Below are positions 1-6,220 of a stretch of DNA of 12,573 nt, one piece after another; the first letter of the stretch is position 1, and the number at the start of each line of letters is the position of its first letter. Source of the DNA: Thermoleophilia bacterium (GTDB lineage: Bacteria > Actinomycetota > Thermoleophilia > Gaiellales > Gaiellaceae); the NCBI GenBank assembly GCA_013362295.1, contig JABFWJ010000291.1, positions 1 to 12,573 of the forward strand, given 5' to 3'. Under the pieces are notes generated by a model. That model was not told the DNA's origin, searched no databases, and worked only from the letters and a program-made list of their open reading frames with translations. Both the position numbers and the translations under genes were made by a program.

Positions 1-7
1 AGGTTGC

Positions 8-1941
8 ATGAGCCACCCCGATCTGGCGGCCGAGCAGCGCTACGTCGACCGCGCGTACGAGCACCTCGAGCGCATGCGGCAGGTCGTCGCCGGCGCCGGA
101 GACAAGGTCGACGGAGAGGTCGCCCAGGCGGCGATGGACGCGTGGGCGGCCCGTCGCCTGCGCACGTACGAGGACGCTGAGCGCGGCCTCTGCTTCGGCC
201 GTCTCGACGTCGAGACGATGCAGCGGCCGCTCTACATCGGCCGGCGGTGGGTGCACGACGAGGAGCAGCGGCAGCTCGTCGTGAACTGGCAGGCGCCGGC
301 CGCGCGCGCCTTCTACACCGCGACGCCGCAGGATCCGCACGGCGTCACGCTGCGCCGGCGGTTCCGCACCGAGGGACGAAGGCTGCTGGACATCGCCGAC
401 GAGGCGCTCGACGGCTCGATCGTGGACGGGGCCGCGGTCGGCGATTTCCTGCTCGAGGAGCTCGAGCGGACGCGCGACACCCGCATGCGCGACATCGTCG
501 CGACGATTCAGTCCGACCAGTACCGCCTGATCACGCACGATCCTGCGAGCACGCTCGTCATCCAGGGCGGCCCGGGCACCGGGAAGACCGCCGTCGGCCT
601 CCACCGCGCGTCCTGGCTCCTCTACACGGCACGCGACGACCTGCAGCACCGGGGCGTGCTCGTCGTCGGGCCCAACCGCACGTTCATGGAGTACGTCAGC
701 CACGTGCTGCCGGCGCTCGGGGAGGAGAGTGTGGAGCAGCGCGCCGTCGGCGAGCTGGTCGACGGCGTCGTGCCAGAGCTGCGCGACCCTCCGGCCGTGG
801 CGGAGCTGAAGGCCGACCTCCGCCTCGCCGAGGTGGTGCGGCGCGCGGCCGAGCTTCGCCTGGTGTCGGAGCCGGAGGAGCTCGTGCTGCGGCTCGAGGG
901 CTCCTTCGTATCCGTGCGCCTGCGCGAGGTGCGCGAGCTGCTCGAGGCGGCCCGTGAGGGCGGCACGACGGCGCTCGCACGGGAACGCTTCCGCATGAGC
1001 CTCTGCGCCGGTTCTACGAGGAATACGGCCGCCTGCTCGGGCTGAGCGCGATCCGCAACTTCGACGAGGTCGAGCGCGCGCTCAAGGCGAAGGGCTACCT
1101 CGACCACGTCGTGAAGGCCGCGTGGCCGCTCGTGCAGCCGGACCGGCTCGTCCGCTCGCTGCTCACGACTCGGGCCACGCTCGCCGAGGCGGCCGACGGC
1201 ATTCTCGATGCGCGCGAGCAGCAGCTGTTGCTCCGCCGCGGCGCGGGCTGGTCGGACGGCGACATCCCCTTGCTCGACGAGGCGCGCACGGTGCTCGACA
1301 CGCCGCCACGGGCGTACGGCCATGTGATCGTGGACGAGGCCCAGGATCTGACGCCGATGCAGTTGCGCATGATCGCGCGGCGCGCGCGAGAGGGCGCGCT
1401 GACGATCCTCGGCGATGTCGCGCAGGCGACGGGTGCCGTCCGCTACTCGCGCTGGGAGGAGGTCTTGCCGCACCTGCCCTCGGGGGAAGGTGCGACCGTT
1501 GAGGAGCTGCGGCACGCCTACCGCGTGCCGCGCGAGATCATGGAGCTGGCGCTGCCGCTGCTCGACACGATCGCGCCCGACGTCGCTCCGCCGATCTCGT
1601 ATCGCACCGGCGCGGCGGCGCCGACCGTCCGCCGCGTCGAGCCGGAGCACCTGCTCGCGGAGGCCTACCACGACGCGGCACGCCTCGCCCGCTCCGAAGG
1701 CCTGCTCGCGGTGATCGTCCCGGAGGAGCTCGTGGACGAGGTGCCGGCCGACGATCTCTGGAACGGCGTGCCGGTCCTGACGCCGCGGCAGGCGAAGGGG
1801 CTCGAGTTCGATCACGTCGTCGTCGTCGAGCCGGCGCTGATCGAGCTGCGCGAGCTGTACGTCGCCCTGAGCCGCCCGACGAAGACGCTCGTGGTCGTCC
1901 ATGCGGCCGAGCTGCCGGCCGAGCTGCGTTACGTCAAGTAG
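8..1941 (+). pseudogene. HelD-like superfamily 1 helicase (RNA polymerase recycling ATPase), single-base frameshift
   Basis: UvrD/Rep-like ATPase of the HelD family; known members bind RNA polymerase and use ATP to free it from DNA or stalled complexes. Frame 2 runs from ATG 8 to the base near 1003, and frame 1 continues to TAG 1941. Adding one C at about 1003 gives a continuous protein of 644 residues, with RERFRMSL joined to LRRFYEEYGRLLG. Visible in order: an N-terminal helical stretch (about 1-50), the HelD signature YIGRRW..VNWQAP (about 76-100), Walker A GGPGTGKT (187-194), Walker B VDEAQD (442-447), motif III GDVAQ (469-473), YR (505-506), motif V QAKGLEFD (595-602) and motif VI ALSRP with arginine finger R623. 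All ATPase motifs are intact, so the lesion is either recent or a sequence error. Typical actinobacterial HelD proteins are somewhat longer (about 700-750). The start lies at the window edge, so an upstream start cannot be excluded. Confidence 0.88.
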
Positions 1942-2102
1942 TAGACGGCCAGCGTGATCCCGAGCGCGAGGCCAACGATCCCGGTCAGCGCCAGCACGAT
2001 GCCGGCAAGCACGATCGGGAGCGTCGCGGGCGCGTAGCCGTCGCGGGCGATCTCCTCGAGGTGGTGCTCCTCCTCGATCGCCTTCTGCACCAGCGACGTC
2101 AT
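1929..2102 (-). CDS. Small hypothetical membrane protein, 57 aa
   Basis: A short reading frame with ATG at 2102-2100 and TAA at 1931-1929. It encodes a charged N-terminal helix (MTSLVQKAIEEEHHLEEIAR) followed by about 33 strongly hydrophobic residues (roughly 25-56, rich in L, I, V, A and G). The latter could form one long or two short membrane helices ending in AVYYLT. 55 of its 57 codons end in G or C, as expected for a real gene in this genome. The gene converges on the helicase and overlaps its 3' end by 13 bp. A possible -10 box CACAAT (2114-2109) lies six bases before the ATG, so the mRNA may be leaderless; no Shine-Dalgarno is visible. No family is recognised. The layout (acidic amphipathic helix plus hairpin) would suit a small inner-membrane accessory protein, but the function is unknown. 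Confidence 0.6.
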   Translation of the reverse strand: MTSLVQKAIEEEHHLEEIARDGYAPATLPIVLAGIVLALTGIVGLALGITLAVYYLT

Positions 2103-2140
2103 GTGCGGATTGTGACACGAAGCCCGCGCGCGGCGCGGGG

Positions 2141-2938
2141 ATGCTGGACACTACGCTGGTGATCCCGGCAGGCCTCGTGCTCGCGTTGGGGCTCGCGCTG
2201 CCGCCGCCACCGACCGCTCCGATCCCCGCGTCGCCGCGGCCGCTGGCCGCCGCGCTCGTGCAGACCGAGCGCTCGCTGAACGAGGCGATCGACCGCTGGG
2301 CCACCTCGGCCGCGCCGCCGCGCGACGTCACCTTGCTCGCGCTCTACGTGCAGCGCATCATCCGCGCGCTCGCGGCGAACGTCCGCCTCGCCGCGGCAGT
2401 CGTCCGGCTCGACCCGGCCGCTGCCGACGATGTCGCGGCCCGCACCGACCTCGCAGCGCTCGCCTCGTCTTCGCCGTCGTTGCGCGTCCCGCCGCGCGTG
2501 GGGCCGGCGCCGCGCGCCGACCGGCTGCTGCGCTGGTATCGCGAGGCGCAGACTCGCTTCGGCGTCCGCTGGCAACTCCTCGCTGCGGTGAACTTCGTCG
2601 AGTCCGGCTTCGGCAGGATCCGCAACGCGAGCACTGCCGGCGCGCAGGGCCCGATGCAGTTCGAGCCGGCGACGTGGCGCGCCTACGGCCTCGGCGGCGA
2701 CGTCCACGACCCGCACGACGCGATCCTCGGCGCTGCGAACTACCTCGCCGCGAACCACGCCGCGAGCGACGAGCGTGCGGCGCTCTTTCACTACAACCAC
2801 TCGCCGCTCTACGTCGACGCGGTCGCGCGCTACACGCGGCGGATCACGCACGACCGGCGCGGGTTCCTCCGCTACTACAGCTGGCAGGTCTACGTGCGAA
2901 CGCGGGCCGGCTACCGGCGGGTCACCGGCCCGCGTTGA
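2141..2938 (+). CDS. Secreted lytic transglycosylase (SLT domain)
   Basis: Predicted 265-residue exported peptidoglycan hydrolase that would cleave the MurNAc-GlcNAc bond with formation of 1,6-anhydroMurNAc. Residues 1-20 are hydrophobic and are followed by a Pro/Ala-rich linker (21-35), consistent with a signal peptide or N-terminal anchor, although it lacks the usual basic N-region. Residues 36-110 look helical. The SLT lysozyme-like fold occupies about 127-235: WQLLAAVNFVESGFG contains the probable catalytic glutamate E154, followed by the family features A..GAQGPMQF (166-174), TWRAYG (178-183), DPHDAILGAANYL (190-202) and FHYNHSPLYVDAV (216-228). The start is uncertain: ATG 2141 has no clear ribosome site, and an in-frame GTG at 2159 would shorten the N-terminus by six residues. 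It stands alone, diverging from the 57-aa gene. Confidence 0.85.
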   Translation: MLDTTLVIPAGLVLALGLALPPPPTAPIPASPRPLAAALVQTERSLNEAIDRWATSAAPPRDVTLLALYVQRIIRALAANVRLAAAVVRLDPAAADDVAARTDLAALASSSPSLRVPPRVGPAPRADRLLRWYREAQTRFGVRWQLLAAVNFVESGFGRIRNASTAGAQGPMQFEPATWRAYGLGGDVHDPHDAILGAANYLAANHAASDERAALFHYNHSPLYVDAVARYTRRITHDRRGFLRYYSWQVYVRTRAGYRRVTGPR

Positions 2939-3071
2939 TCGTCTGACGGTTGCATCCATCGACTCTGAGCCGGGGACCTCGGCGCTTCATAAGAAGCAGG
3001 TGCGGGTGACGTGATCGTCATTCGAAAGGTCGAGTGGTCTCGTTCAGCACGGAGAAGAGCGCGAGCGCTCC

Positions 3072-3962
3072 TTAGGGAAATTGCGACGAGGAACGGTCGA
3101 GGTCGTAGCGGCCGCCGTTGCTACAGCCCGCCGGCACGACGTAGCGCGAGTCGCCTGACGAGTCCGAGCCGTTCGTCGCGAGTTGCTCCCGCATCAGCGC
3201 ACGCGCACGTTCGCGCGAAAGCCCCAGCCGGACGCCGACACCCACTCCCGACTGGAACGCGTAGCAATTCGTCACGCCTTCGTCGGAAACGCCGTGCAGG
3301 TGCCACGCCTCGTGTGCGAGCACGGCGATCGCACGCCCGGTGGGACTGAAGGCCTGCGTGTCCTTGTGGTCGATGAGCTTGTAGAGGCGGAAGCAGATCG
3401 ACGGCGTGAGCCACGCATCGCGGCCCCCGACTTCCGCGATTCCGTCGGTCTCCTGAACCGCGCCGACGTGCGTGCCCTTGGTGTCGCAGCGCACGCGCAC
3501 CGGATGACCCGCGATTCGTTCCGCCTGAGCCGACAGCGAGTGCTCGATGCGGGTCTGGGTTCCGTGCTCGAGCGCGCTCCAGCCGCGGCGAATGCTGATC
3601 CCCCAAGCGGCGAGCGCGACAAAGGCCACGACGACGAGTGACGCGCCGACGCGGCGCAGCGGTGGAGCTCGTCGCCTCGGCACGGGCGGCGAGGTCCAGA
3701 AGGTCGGGTCGTCCTCGTCCGGCTGTTCTCCCGCCCACCCGAACCGTTCCAGGTCGGCGCGCTGCGGGCCGCGGTCGTGCTCGACCGGCCCTCGCGCGGG
3801 CCGCAGCAACCCACCTGCGAGAAACTCGAGCTCCAGGCCGAGCGCGAGCACGAACGGCAGCCACAGCGGCACGGCGTAGCGCCACGCCGGCGGCGAGAAG
3901 AACCACGCAACGACGACAACGACGAGCAGAAGACGGACGCGGCGGATCGCCTGCGAGCTCAT
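3072..3962 (-). CDS. Membrane-anchored HEAWH-motif protein, putative zinc metalloprotease
   Basis: 296 residues from ATG 3962. The frame is open further upstream, but that extension would run through the divergent promoter and is Arg/Pro-rich, so the later ATG was chosen. Hydrophobic segments at about 9-23 and 30-53 can form two membrane helices; a charged linker (54-104, many D, E, R and P) leads to a third helix (about 106-124). The C-terminal domain (125-296) carries AIAVLAHEAWHLHGVSDEG, an HExxH zinc site (H217, E218, H221), with E228 seven residues later as a possible third ligand. Cysteines at 159, 190, 233 and 280 could form disulfides, suggesting an extracytoplasmic catalytic domain. 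The family is not recognised beyond being zincin-like, and the substrate is unknown. A TAnnnT -10 box lies seven bases before the start. Confidence 0.75.
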   Translation of the reverse strand: MSSQAIRRVRLLLVVVVVAWFFSPPAWRYAVPLWLPFVLALGLELEFLAGGLLRPARGPVEHDRGPQRADLERFGWAGEQPDEDDPTFWTSPPVPRRRAPPLRRVGASLVVVAFVALAAWGISIRRGWSALEHGTQTRIEHSLSAQAERIAGHPVRVRCDTKGTHVGAVQETDGIAEVGGRDAWLTPSICFRLYKLIDHKDTQAFSPTGRAIAVLAHEAWHLHGVSDEGVTNCYAFQSGVGVGVRLGLSRERARALMREQLATNGSDSSGDSRYVVPAGCSNGGRYDLDRSSSQFP

Positions 3963-3969
3963 GTGCCCA

Positions 3970-3975
3970 AGCGTA
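3970..3975 (-). promoter_or_regulatory. Predicted -10 box of the HEAWH-protein gene
   Basis: TACGCT on the minus strand, with seven bases between it and ATG 3962. This distance would put transcription start at or next to the start codon, so the mRNA would be leaderless; there is no Shine-Dalgarno sequence. No good -35 is visible. The same TAnnnT spacing recurs at three other genes in the window. Confidence 0.45.
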
Positions 3976-4015
3976 GGCCGCGCGGGTGCTCTGGTTCGCG
4001 TTCGGCAGGTACCGG

Positions 4016-4046
4016 GGCCTGGTCGCGATCGCTTCGCGACCAGGCC
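4016..4046. repeat. Perfect inverted repeat (13-bp stem, 5-nt loop) in a divergent promoter region
   Basis: Left arm GGCCTGGTCGCGA at 4016-4028, loop TCGCT, right arm TCGCGACCAGGCC at 4034-4046, with no mismatch. It lies in the 106-bp gap between divergent genes and ends eight bases before the predicted -10 of the pentapeptide gene, thus covering that promoter's -35 region. This position fits an operator or a dispersed palindromic element better than a terminator. Confidence 0.6.
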
Positions 4047-4054
4047 GCGCCTCC

Positions 4055-4060
4055 TACACT
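4055..4060 (+). promoter_or_regulatory. Predicted -10 box of the pentapeptide-repeat gene
   Basis: TACACT, eight bases before GTG 4069. The spacing predicts a leaderless transcript and supports the GTG rather than the in-frame upstream ATG at 3961. The -35 region falls inside the adjacent inverted repeat, so binding there could block or guide the polymerase. Confidence 0.45.
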
Positions 4061-4068
4061 GGACGGCC

Positions 4069-4587
4069 GTGGGCAAGCCGCCGCAGTCGCCTTATCCGCC
4101 CGACCTCGTCGAAGGGACCGCGCCGCCGGTCGAACTAGACGACCTCGTCGACGCGGCGCTCGAGAACGTCGACGCGGCAAACAGCCGCCGGCCGCGCCTC
4201 GCGCTGCACCGCACCGCAGTGCGGCTCTGCCGATTGACCGGCAGCGATCTCGCAGAGTCCTCCTTGACCGACGTCACGTTCGACGAGTGCCGCCTCGACC
4301 TCGTCGGGCTGCGCTTCGCGAAGCTCCAGCGCGTCGTCTTCCGCGACTGCCGGATGAACGAGTGCGTCTTCTATGCCGCGTCGCTGAAGGACGTCCTCTT
4401 CGAACGCTGCGACCTCGGGGAGGCGGTCTTCTCGTCGGCGACGATCGCGCGCATCGAGCTACGTGGTTGCGGCTTGCAGGGCGCCCGCGGCCTCGAGGCG
4501 CTCGAAGGCGCGCGGATGCCCTGGAACGACGTGCTCGAGAACGGCCCCGCGTTCGCGGCGGCGCTTGGCATCGAGATCCTCGAGTAA
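4069..4587 (+). CDS. Pentapeptide-repeat protein
   Basis: 172 residues from GTG 4069. After an N-terminal segment (1-45) come about 17 consecutive pentapeptide units from roughly residue 56 to 140, for example LTGSD LAESS LTDVT FDECR, with Leu, Phe or Met at the central stacking position throughout. Such repeats fold into a right-handed quadrilateral beta-helix. Known members include DNA mimics that protect gyrase (MfpA, Qnr), but most have no assigned role, and nothing here singles out gyrase as the target. The C-terminal MPWNDVLENGPAFAAALGI segment is typical of uncharacterised pentapeptide proteins. An in-frame ATG at 3961 would add 36 residues of low-complexity Arg/Pro sequence through the promoter region and is considered unlikely. 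The gene is transcribed alone, with a strong hairpin downstream. Confidence 0.82.
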   Translation: MGKPPQSPYPPDLVEGTAPPVELDDLVDAALENVDAANSRRPRLALHRTAVRLCRLTGSDLAESSLTDVTFDECRLDLVGLRFAKLQRVVFRDCRMNECVFYAASLKDVLFERCDLGEAVFSSATIARIELRGCGLQGARGLEALEGARMPWNDVLENGPAFAAALGIEILE

Positions 4588-4645
4588 CTGTCGTCCTCGA
4601 CGCGTTGGTTGGCGCCAGAGCCGGCGATCGGACGACCCGCCGAGG

Positions 4646-4679
4646 GGCCGGGGACCAGGCGTCGGCCTGGTCCCCGGCC
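4646..4679. terminator. Perfect GC-rich hairpin between convergent genes, candidate bidirectional terminator
   Basis: Arms GGCCGGGGACCAGGC (4646-4660) and GCCTGGTCCCCGGCC (4665-4679) pair over 15 bp around a GTCG loop. It lies between the stops of the convergent pentapeptide gene (4587) and chaplin-like gene (4687), where a shared terminator would be expected. There is no T-run on either side, so it is not a classical intrinsic terminator; it could also be a copy of a dispersed palindrome. It shares the 8-mer GCCTGGTC with the inverted repeat at 4016-4046. Confidence 0.45.
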
Positions 4680-4686
4680 AAGCGCA

Positions 4687-5118
4687 TCACCCGGTCGCGG
4701 TGCCGTTGCCCATCGCGTTACACGTGGCGCCGCCGGTGGCGGTCGCAGTCGCGAGGATGTTGGCAGTCACGCCGCAGATGTTCGCCGCGATGCCGACAGG
4801 AACCTGAATCGTGTTGTTGGCGACGAAGAGGTTCACGAGCCCCGACTGGTTGCCGCCGGCCCCGCCGTTTCTCGGCGAGGCAGTCGCCGTCGCACCTGCG
4901 ACGGCGTCACACGCCGTGGGGCCGGTGAGGATGCCGCTGGCGAGCACGTTCACCGTCACGCCGCAGACGTTCGCGGCAATCCCGATCGGGATCTGAACGG
5001 TGTTGTCCACCACAGCGACATTCACCAGACCGTTCTGGCGCTGCGCGGACACCGGAGCGGCCGCGACGACGCAGACAAGCGCGGCCACGGTCAGCGCGAA
5101 GAGCATGCGGATCTTCAC
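4687..5118 (-). CDS. Secreted protein with two chaplin-like domains
   Basis: 143 residues from GTG 5118, with a textbook ribosome site eight bases upstream. Residues 1-25 form a signal peptide (basic KIR, hydrophobic core, probable cleavage after PVSA). The mature protein has two copies of a roughly 43-residue domain, at about 29-71 and 92-133: NGLVNVAVVDNTVQIPIGIA is followed by ANVCGVTVNVL, and the second copy has SGLVNLFVANNTIQVPVGIA then ANICGVTANIL. Each has two cysteines 18 positions apart (C52/C70, C115/C133), matching the chaplin (formerly DUF320) pattern of alternating hydrophobic residues and a likely disulfide. Chaplins are amyloid-forming surface proteins that coat Streptomyces aerial hyphae and spores. 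No LPXTG sorting signal or C-terminal membrane helix is present, so it would be a short, released, self-assembling type. A Gly/Asn-rich linker (82-92) joins the domains. The chaplin call rests on pattern, not on a search. Confidence 0.72.
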   Translation of the reverse strand: MKIRMLFALTVAALVCVVAAAPVSAQRQNGLVNVAVVDNTVQIPIGIAANVCGVTVNVLASGILTGPTACDAVAGATATASPRNGGAGGNQSGLVNLFVANNTIQVPVGIAANICGVTANILATATATGGATCNAMGNGTATG

Positions 5119-5125
5119 AGGTAGG

Positions 5126-5133
5126 TCCTCCTT
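5126..5133 (-). promoter_or_regulatory. Strong ribosome binding site of the chaplin-like gene
   Basis: AAGGAGGA on the minus strand, eight bases before GTG 5118. This fixes the start codon and contrasts with the other genes here, most of which lack a Shine-Dalgarno. It suggests high expression and a genuine 5' leader. Confidence 0.75.
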
Positions 5134-5341
5134 CGGTTGTCGTAATGCCTGCTAGGGCTTACAACCCGCCTACCTGCGTTGGACAGAAACCAAACGCGCG
5201 AGCGCAAACGTTAAACAGAGAACACGAGGGAATGGGGTGCCCGCCGCCAGCGCCAGCCCTAGCAAGCCGACCACCGAGGAAGGCACCCCTTGCTGAGATT
5301 AACGACCCGGGGCGACACGCCATACTTGCGATCTGCCGACG
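5134..5341. other. Non-coding leader/intergenic region upstream of the chaplin-like gene
   Basis: About 200 bases between the nucleotidyltransferase stop and the chaplin-like ribosome site, with no convincing reading frame and a lower GC content than its surroundings (for example 5201-5235). It contains an inverted repeat, GGGGTGCC (5234-5241) and GGCACCCC (5282-5289), with a 40-nt interval. The promoter of the chaplin-like gene must lie here, but no clear -35/-10 pair could be chosen. On the plus strand the sequence partly resembles the 5' half of a TPP riboswitch, but its 3' half and any downstream plus-strand gene are missing. Confidence 0.35.
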
Positions 5342-5866
5342 TCATGCGCGCGGGTCGTCACCGCGCTTCAGCAGCTCTTCCACGTCGGCTCGATCCTTGA
5401 GCCGACCGGCCTGTGTCTTCATGCGAATGAGCTGGTCGCGGCCGACGAACAAGACGTCGCCGACGTCGTCGAGCGACACCCTCTTCGCGTTCGCGCGCAG
5501 TTCGCCATAGTCCTCGGCGCCTGGAACCGCCTGCATGATGTGCAGGACGCCGTAGCGCGTACTCAGCGCCCATGTACCGCCGTCGAGCAGACTCTGGAGG
5601 CCGAATGGAACCGGCAGCTCATCGGCACGGAGACCACCTTCGAGCTCGATGGGTACGGCATCGAGCGTCTCGATGGCCTCGACGAGCCGTCTCAGGCTCG
5701 CGCGCGCAGGCTTCGGCACGATGTCGAGATCGTCGGTGCCGCGAACGTAGCGATGCGCGGCGAGTGCATAGCCGCCGATCACCACGTACTCGACGCGAGC
5801 CTCGTTGAGAGCCCGAAGGAGCTCCGGAATCGCGAGTGGCCTCGCGCCCGGCCACCCGGAGCTCAT
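5342..5866 (-). CDS. Minimal nucleotidyltransferase of the AbiEii/DUF6036-like type, possible toxin
   Basis: 174 residues. The nucleotidyltransferase-fold core is plain: VEYVVIGGYALAAHRYVRGT with GG31-32, then DDLDIV giving the metal-binding pair D46 and D48. The third carboxylate normally follows in a strand of the form GxLDvxQ; here the segment is RYGVLHIMQAVPG, so position 109 is His (codon 5542-5540, CAC). The family's C-terminal signature is present: VLFVGRDQLIRMKTQAGRLKDRADVEELLK. Relatives add nucleotides to tRNA or proteins, or act as toxins in AbiE and MenTA-type systems. The start ATG overlaps the stop of the upstream XRE gene (ATGA, 5866-5863), so the two are translationally coupled. 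The pair looks like an antitoxin/toxin or defence unit, but the altered third acidic position leaves activity uncertain. Confidence 0.8.
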   Translation of the reverse strand: MSSGWPGARPLAIPELLRALNEARVEYVVIGGYALAAHRYVRGTDDLDIVPKPARASLRRLVEAIETLDAVPIELEGGLRADELPVPFGLQSLLDGGTWALSTRYGVLHIMQAVPGAEDYGELRANAKRVSLDDVGDVLFVGRDQLIRMKTQAGRLKDRADVEELLKRGDDPRA

Positions 5867-6168
5867 CGCGTCTTCGTCCCGGCAATGGCCACGCTGGTGA
5901 GGAAGCGACTCAGTTCGGCGGCGCGGGCAAGATCGGCGGCCGTCTCGCGGAGGTCGTCCCGAGCGATCGCGCCCGGCGTCGTCACCGTCGCCTTGAACTC
6001 AAGGCCGCATGCCCCGACGAGCTTCTCCAGCTGCCCGTACGACGGGTCCTCGACGCCGCGCTCGATGCGTGAGATCCGAGCCTGAGATGTGCGTGCACGA
6101 TCGGCGAGCGCTCGCTGGGACAGCCGCGCAGTCAGGCGCGCCTGTCGGAGGAGTGACGCGGCGGACAC
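5863..6168 (-). CDS. XRE-family HTH regulator, probable antitoxin/autorepressor
   Basis: 101 residues from GTG 6168. Residues about 5-56 are a Cro/CI-type helix-turn-helix: LLRQARLTARLSQRALADRA, then the recognition-helix region TSQARISRIERG, and YGQLEKLVGACG. A short C-terminal extension (57-101) is probably helical and could contact the partner protein. The gene is first in a two-gene unit with the nucleotidyltransferase. A predicted -10 box TATCAT lies six bases before the GTG, so the message is probably leaderless, and a 20-bp near-palindrome overlaps that box, as expected if the protein represses its own promoter. Genes of this form are typical of chromosomal or mobile toxin-antitoxin modules; no mobility gene is seen nearby. 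Confidence 0.85.
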   Translation of the reverse strand: MSAASLLRQARLTARLSQRALADRARTSQARISRIERGVEDPSYGQLEKLVGACGLEFKATVTTPGAIARDDLRETAADLARAAELSRFLTSVAIAGTKTR

Positions 6169-6174
6169 GCCCTC

Positions 6175-6180
6175 ATGATA
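6175..6180 (-). promoter_or_regulatory. Predicted -10 box of the XRE/nucleotidyltransferase unit
   Basis: TATCAT on the minus strand (five of six matches to TATAAT), six bases before GTG 6168, predicting a leaderless or nearly leaderless transcript. No recognisable -35 is found at 16-18 bp. Confidence 0.5.
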
Positions 6181-6195
6181 CCGGATCCGGCATCA
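6176..6195. promoter_or_regulatory. Candidate autoregulatory operator (20-bp near-palindrome)
   Basis: TGATACCGGATCCGGCATCA: 9 of 10 pairs are complementary, with a perfect CCGGATCCGG centre. It overlaps the predicted -10 box immediately upstream of the XRE gene, the usual place and size for a dimeric XRE operator. Assignment to this repressor is an inference from position. Confidence 0.5.
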
Positions 6196-6220
6196 ACACC
6201 GAGGCCTGTGCGCCGCCCGG

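Noticed and set aside
622..2331. 569-codon minus-strand open frame antisense to the helicase and transglycosylase
   Set aside because: Arg/Ala-rich low-complexity shadow of the HelD and SLT genes, which carry clear motifs on the plus strand. High GC content makes long spurious frames common.
3057..3070. Small GAGCG/CGCTC hairpin just after the zincin-like gene stop as an intrinsic terminator
   Set aside because: The stem is only 5 bp and followed by TTCTCC rather than a T-run; chance is likely in sequence of this GC content.
4025..4032. GCGATCGC (HIP1-like octamer) in the divergent-promoter inverted repeat
   Set aside because: HIP1 is a cyanobacterial iterated motif; a single occurrence in a GC-rich palindrome is uninformative.
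3777..4928. 383-codon plus-strand frame spanning the pentapeptide region
   Set aside because: Runs out of frame through three supported genes and two palindromes, with no recognisable domain and Arg/Pro-rich content.
5234..5308. TPP-riboswitch-like 5' half on the plus strand (GGGGTGCC, then GCTGAGAT and GACCC)
   Set aside because: The conserved 3' half (ACCTGAT...CCAGCG...AGGGA) is missing, GGGGTGCC pairs with GGCACCCC instead of building the usual three-way junction, and no plus-strand gene follows.
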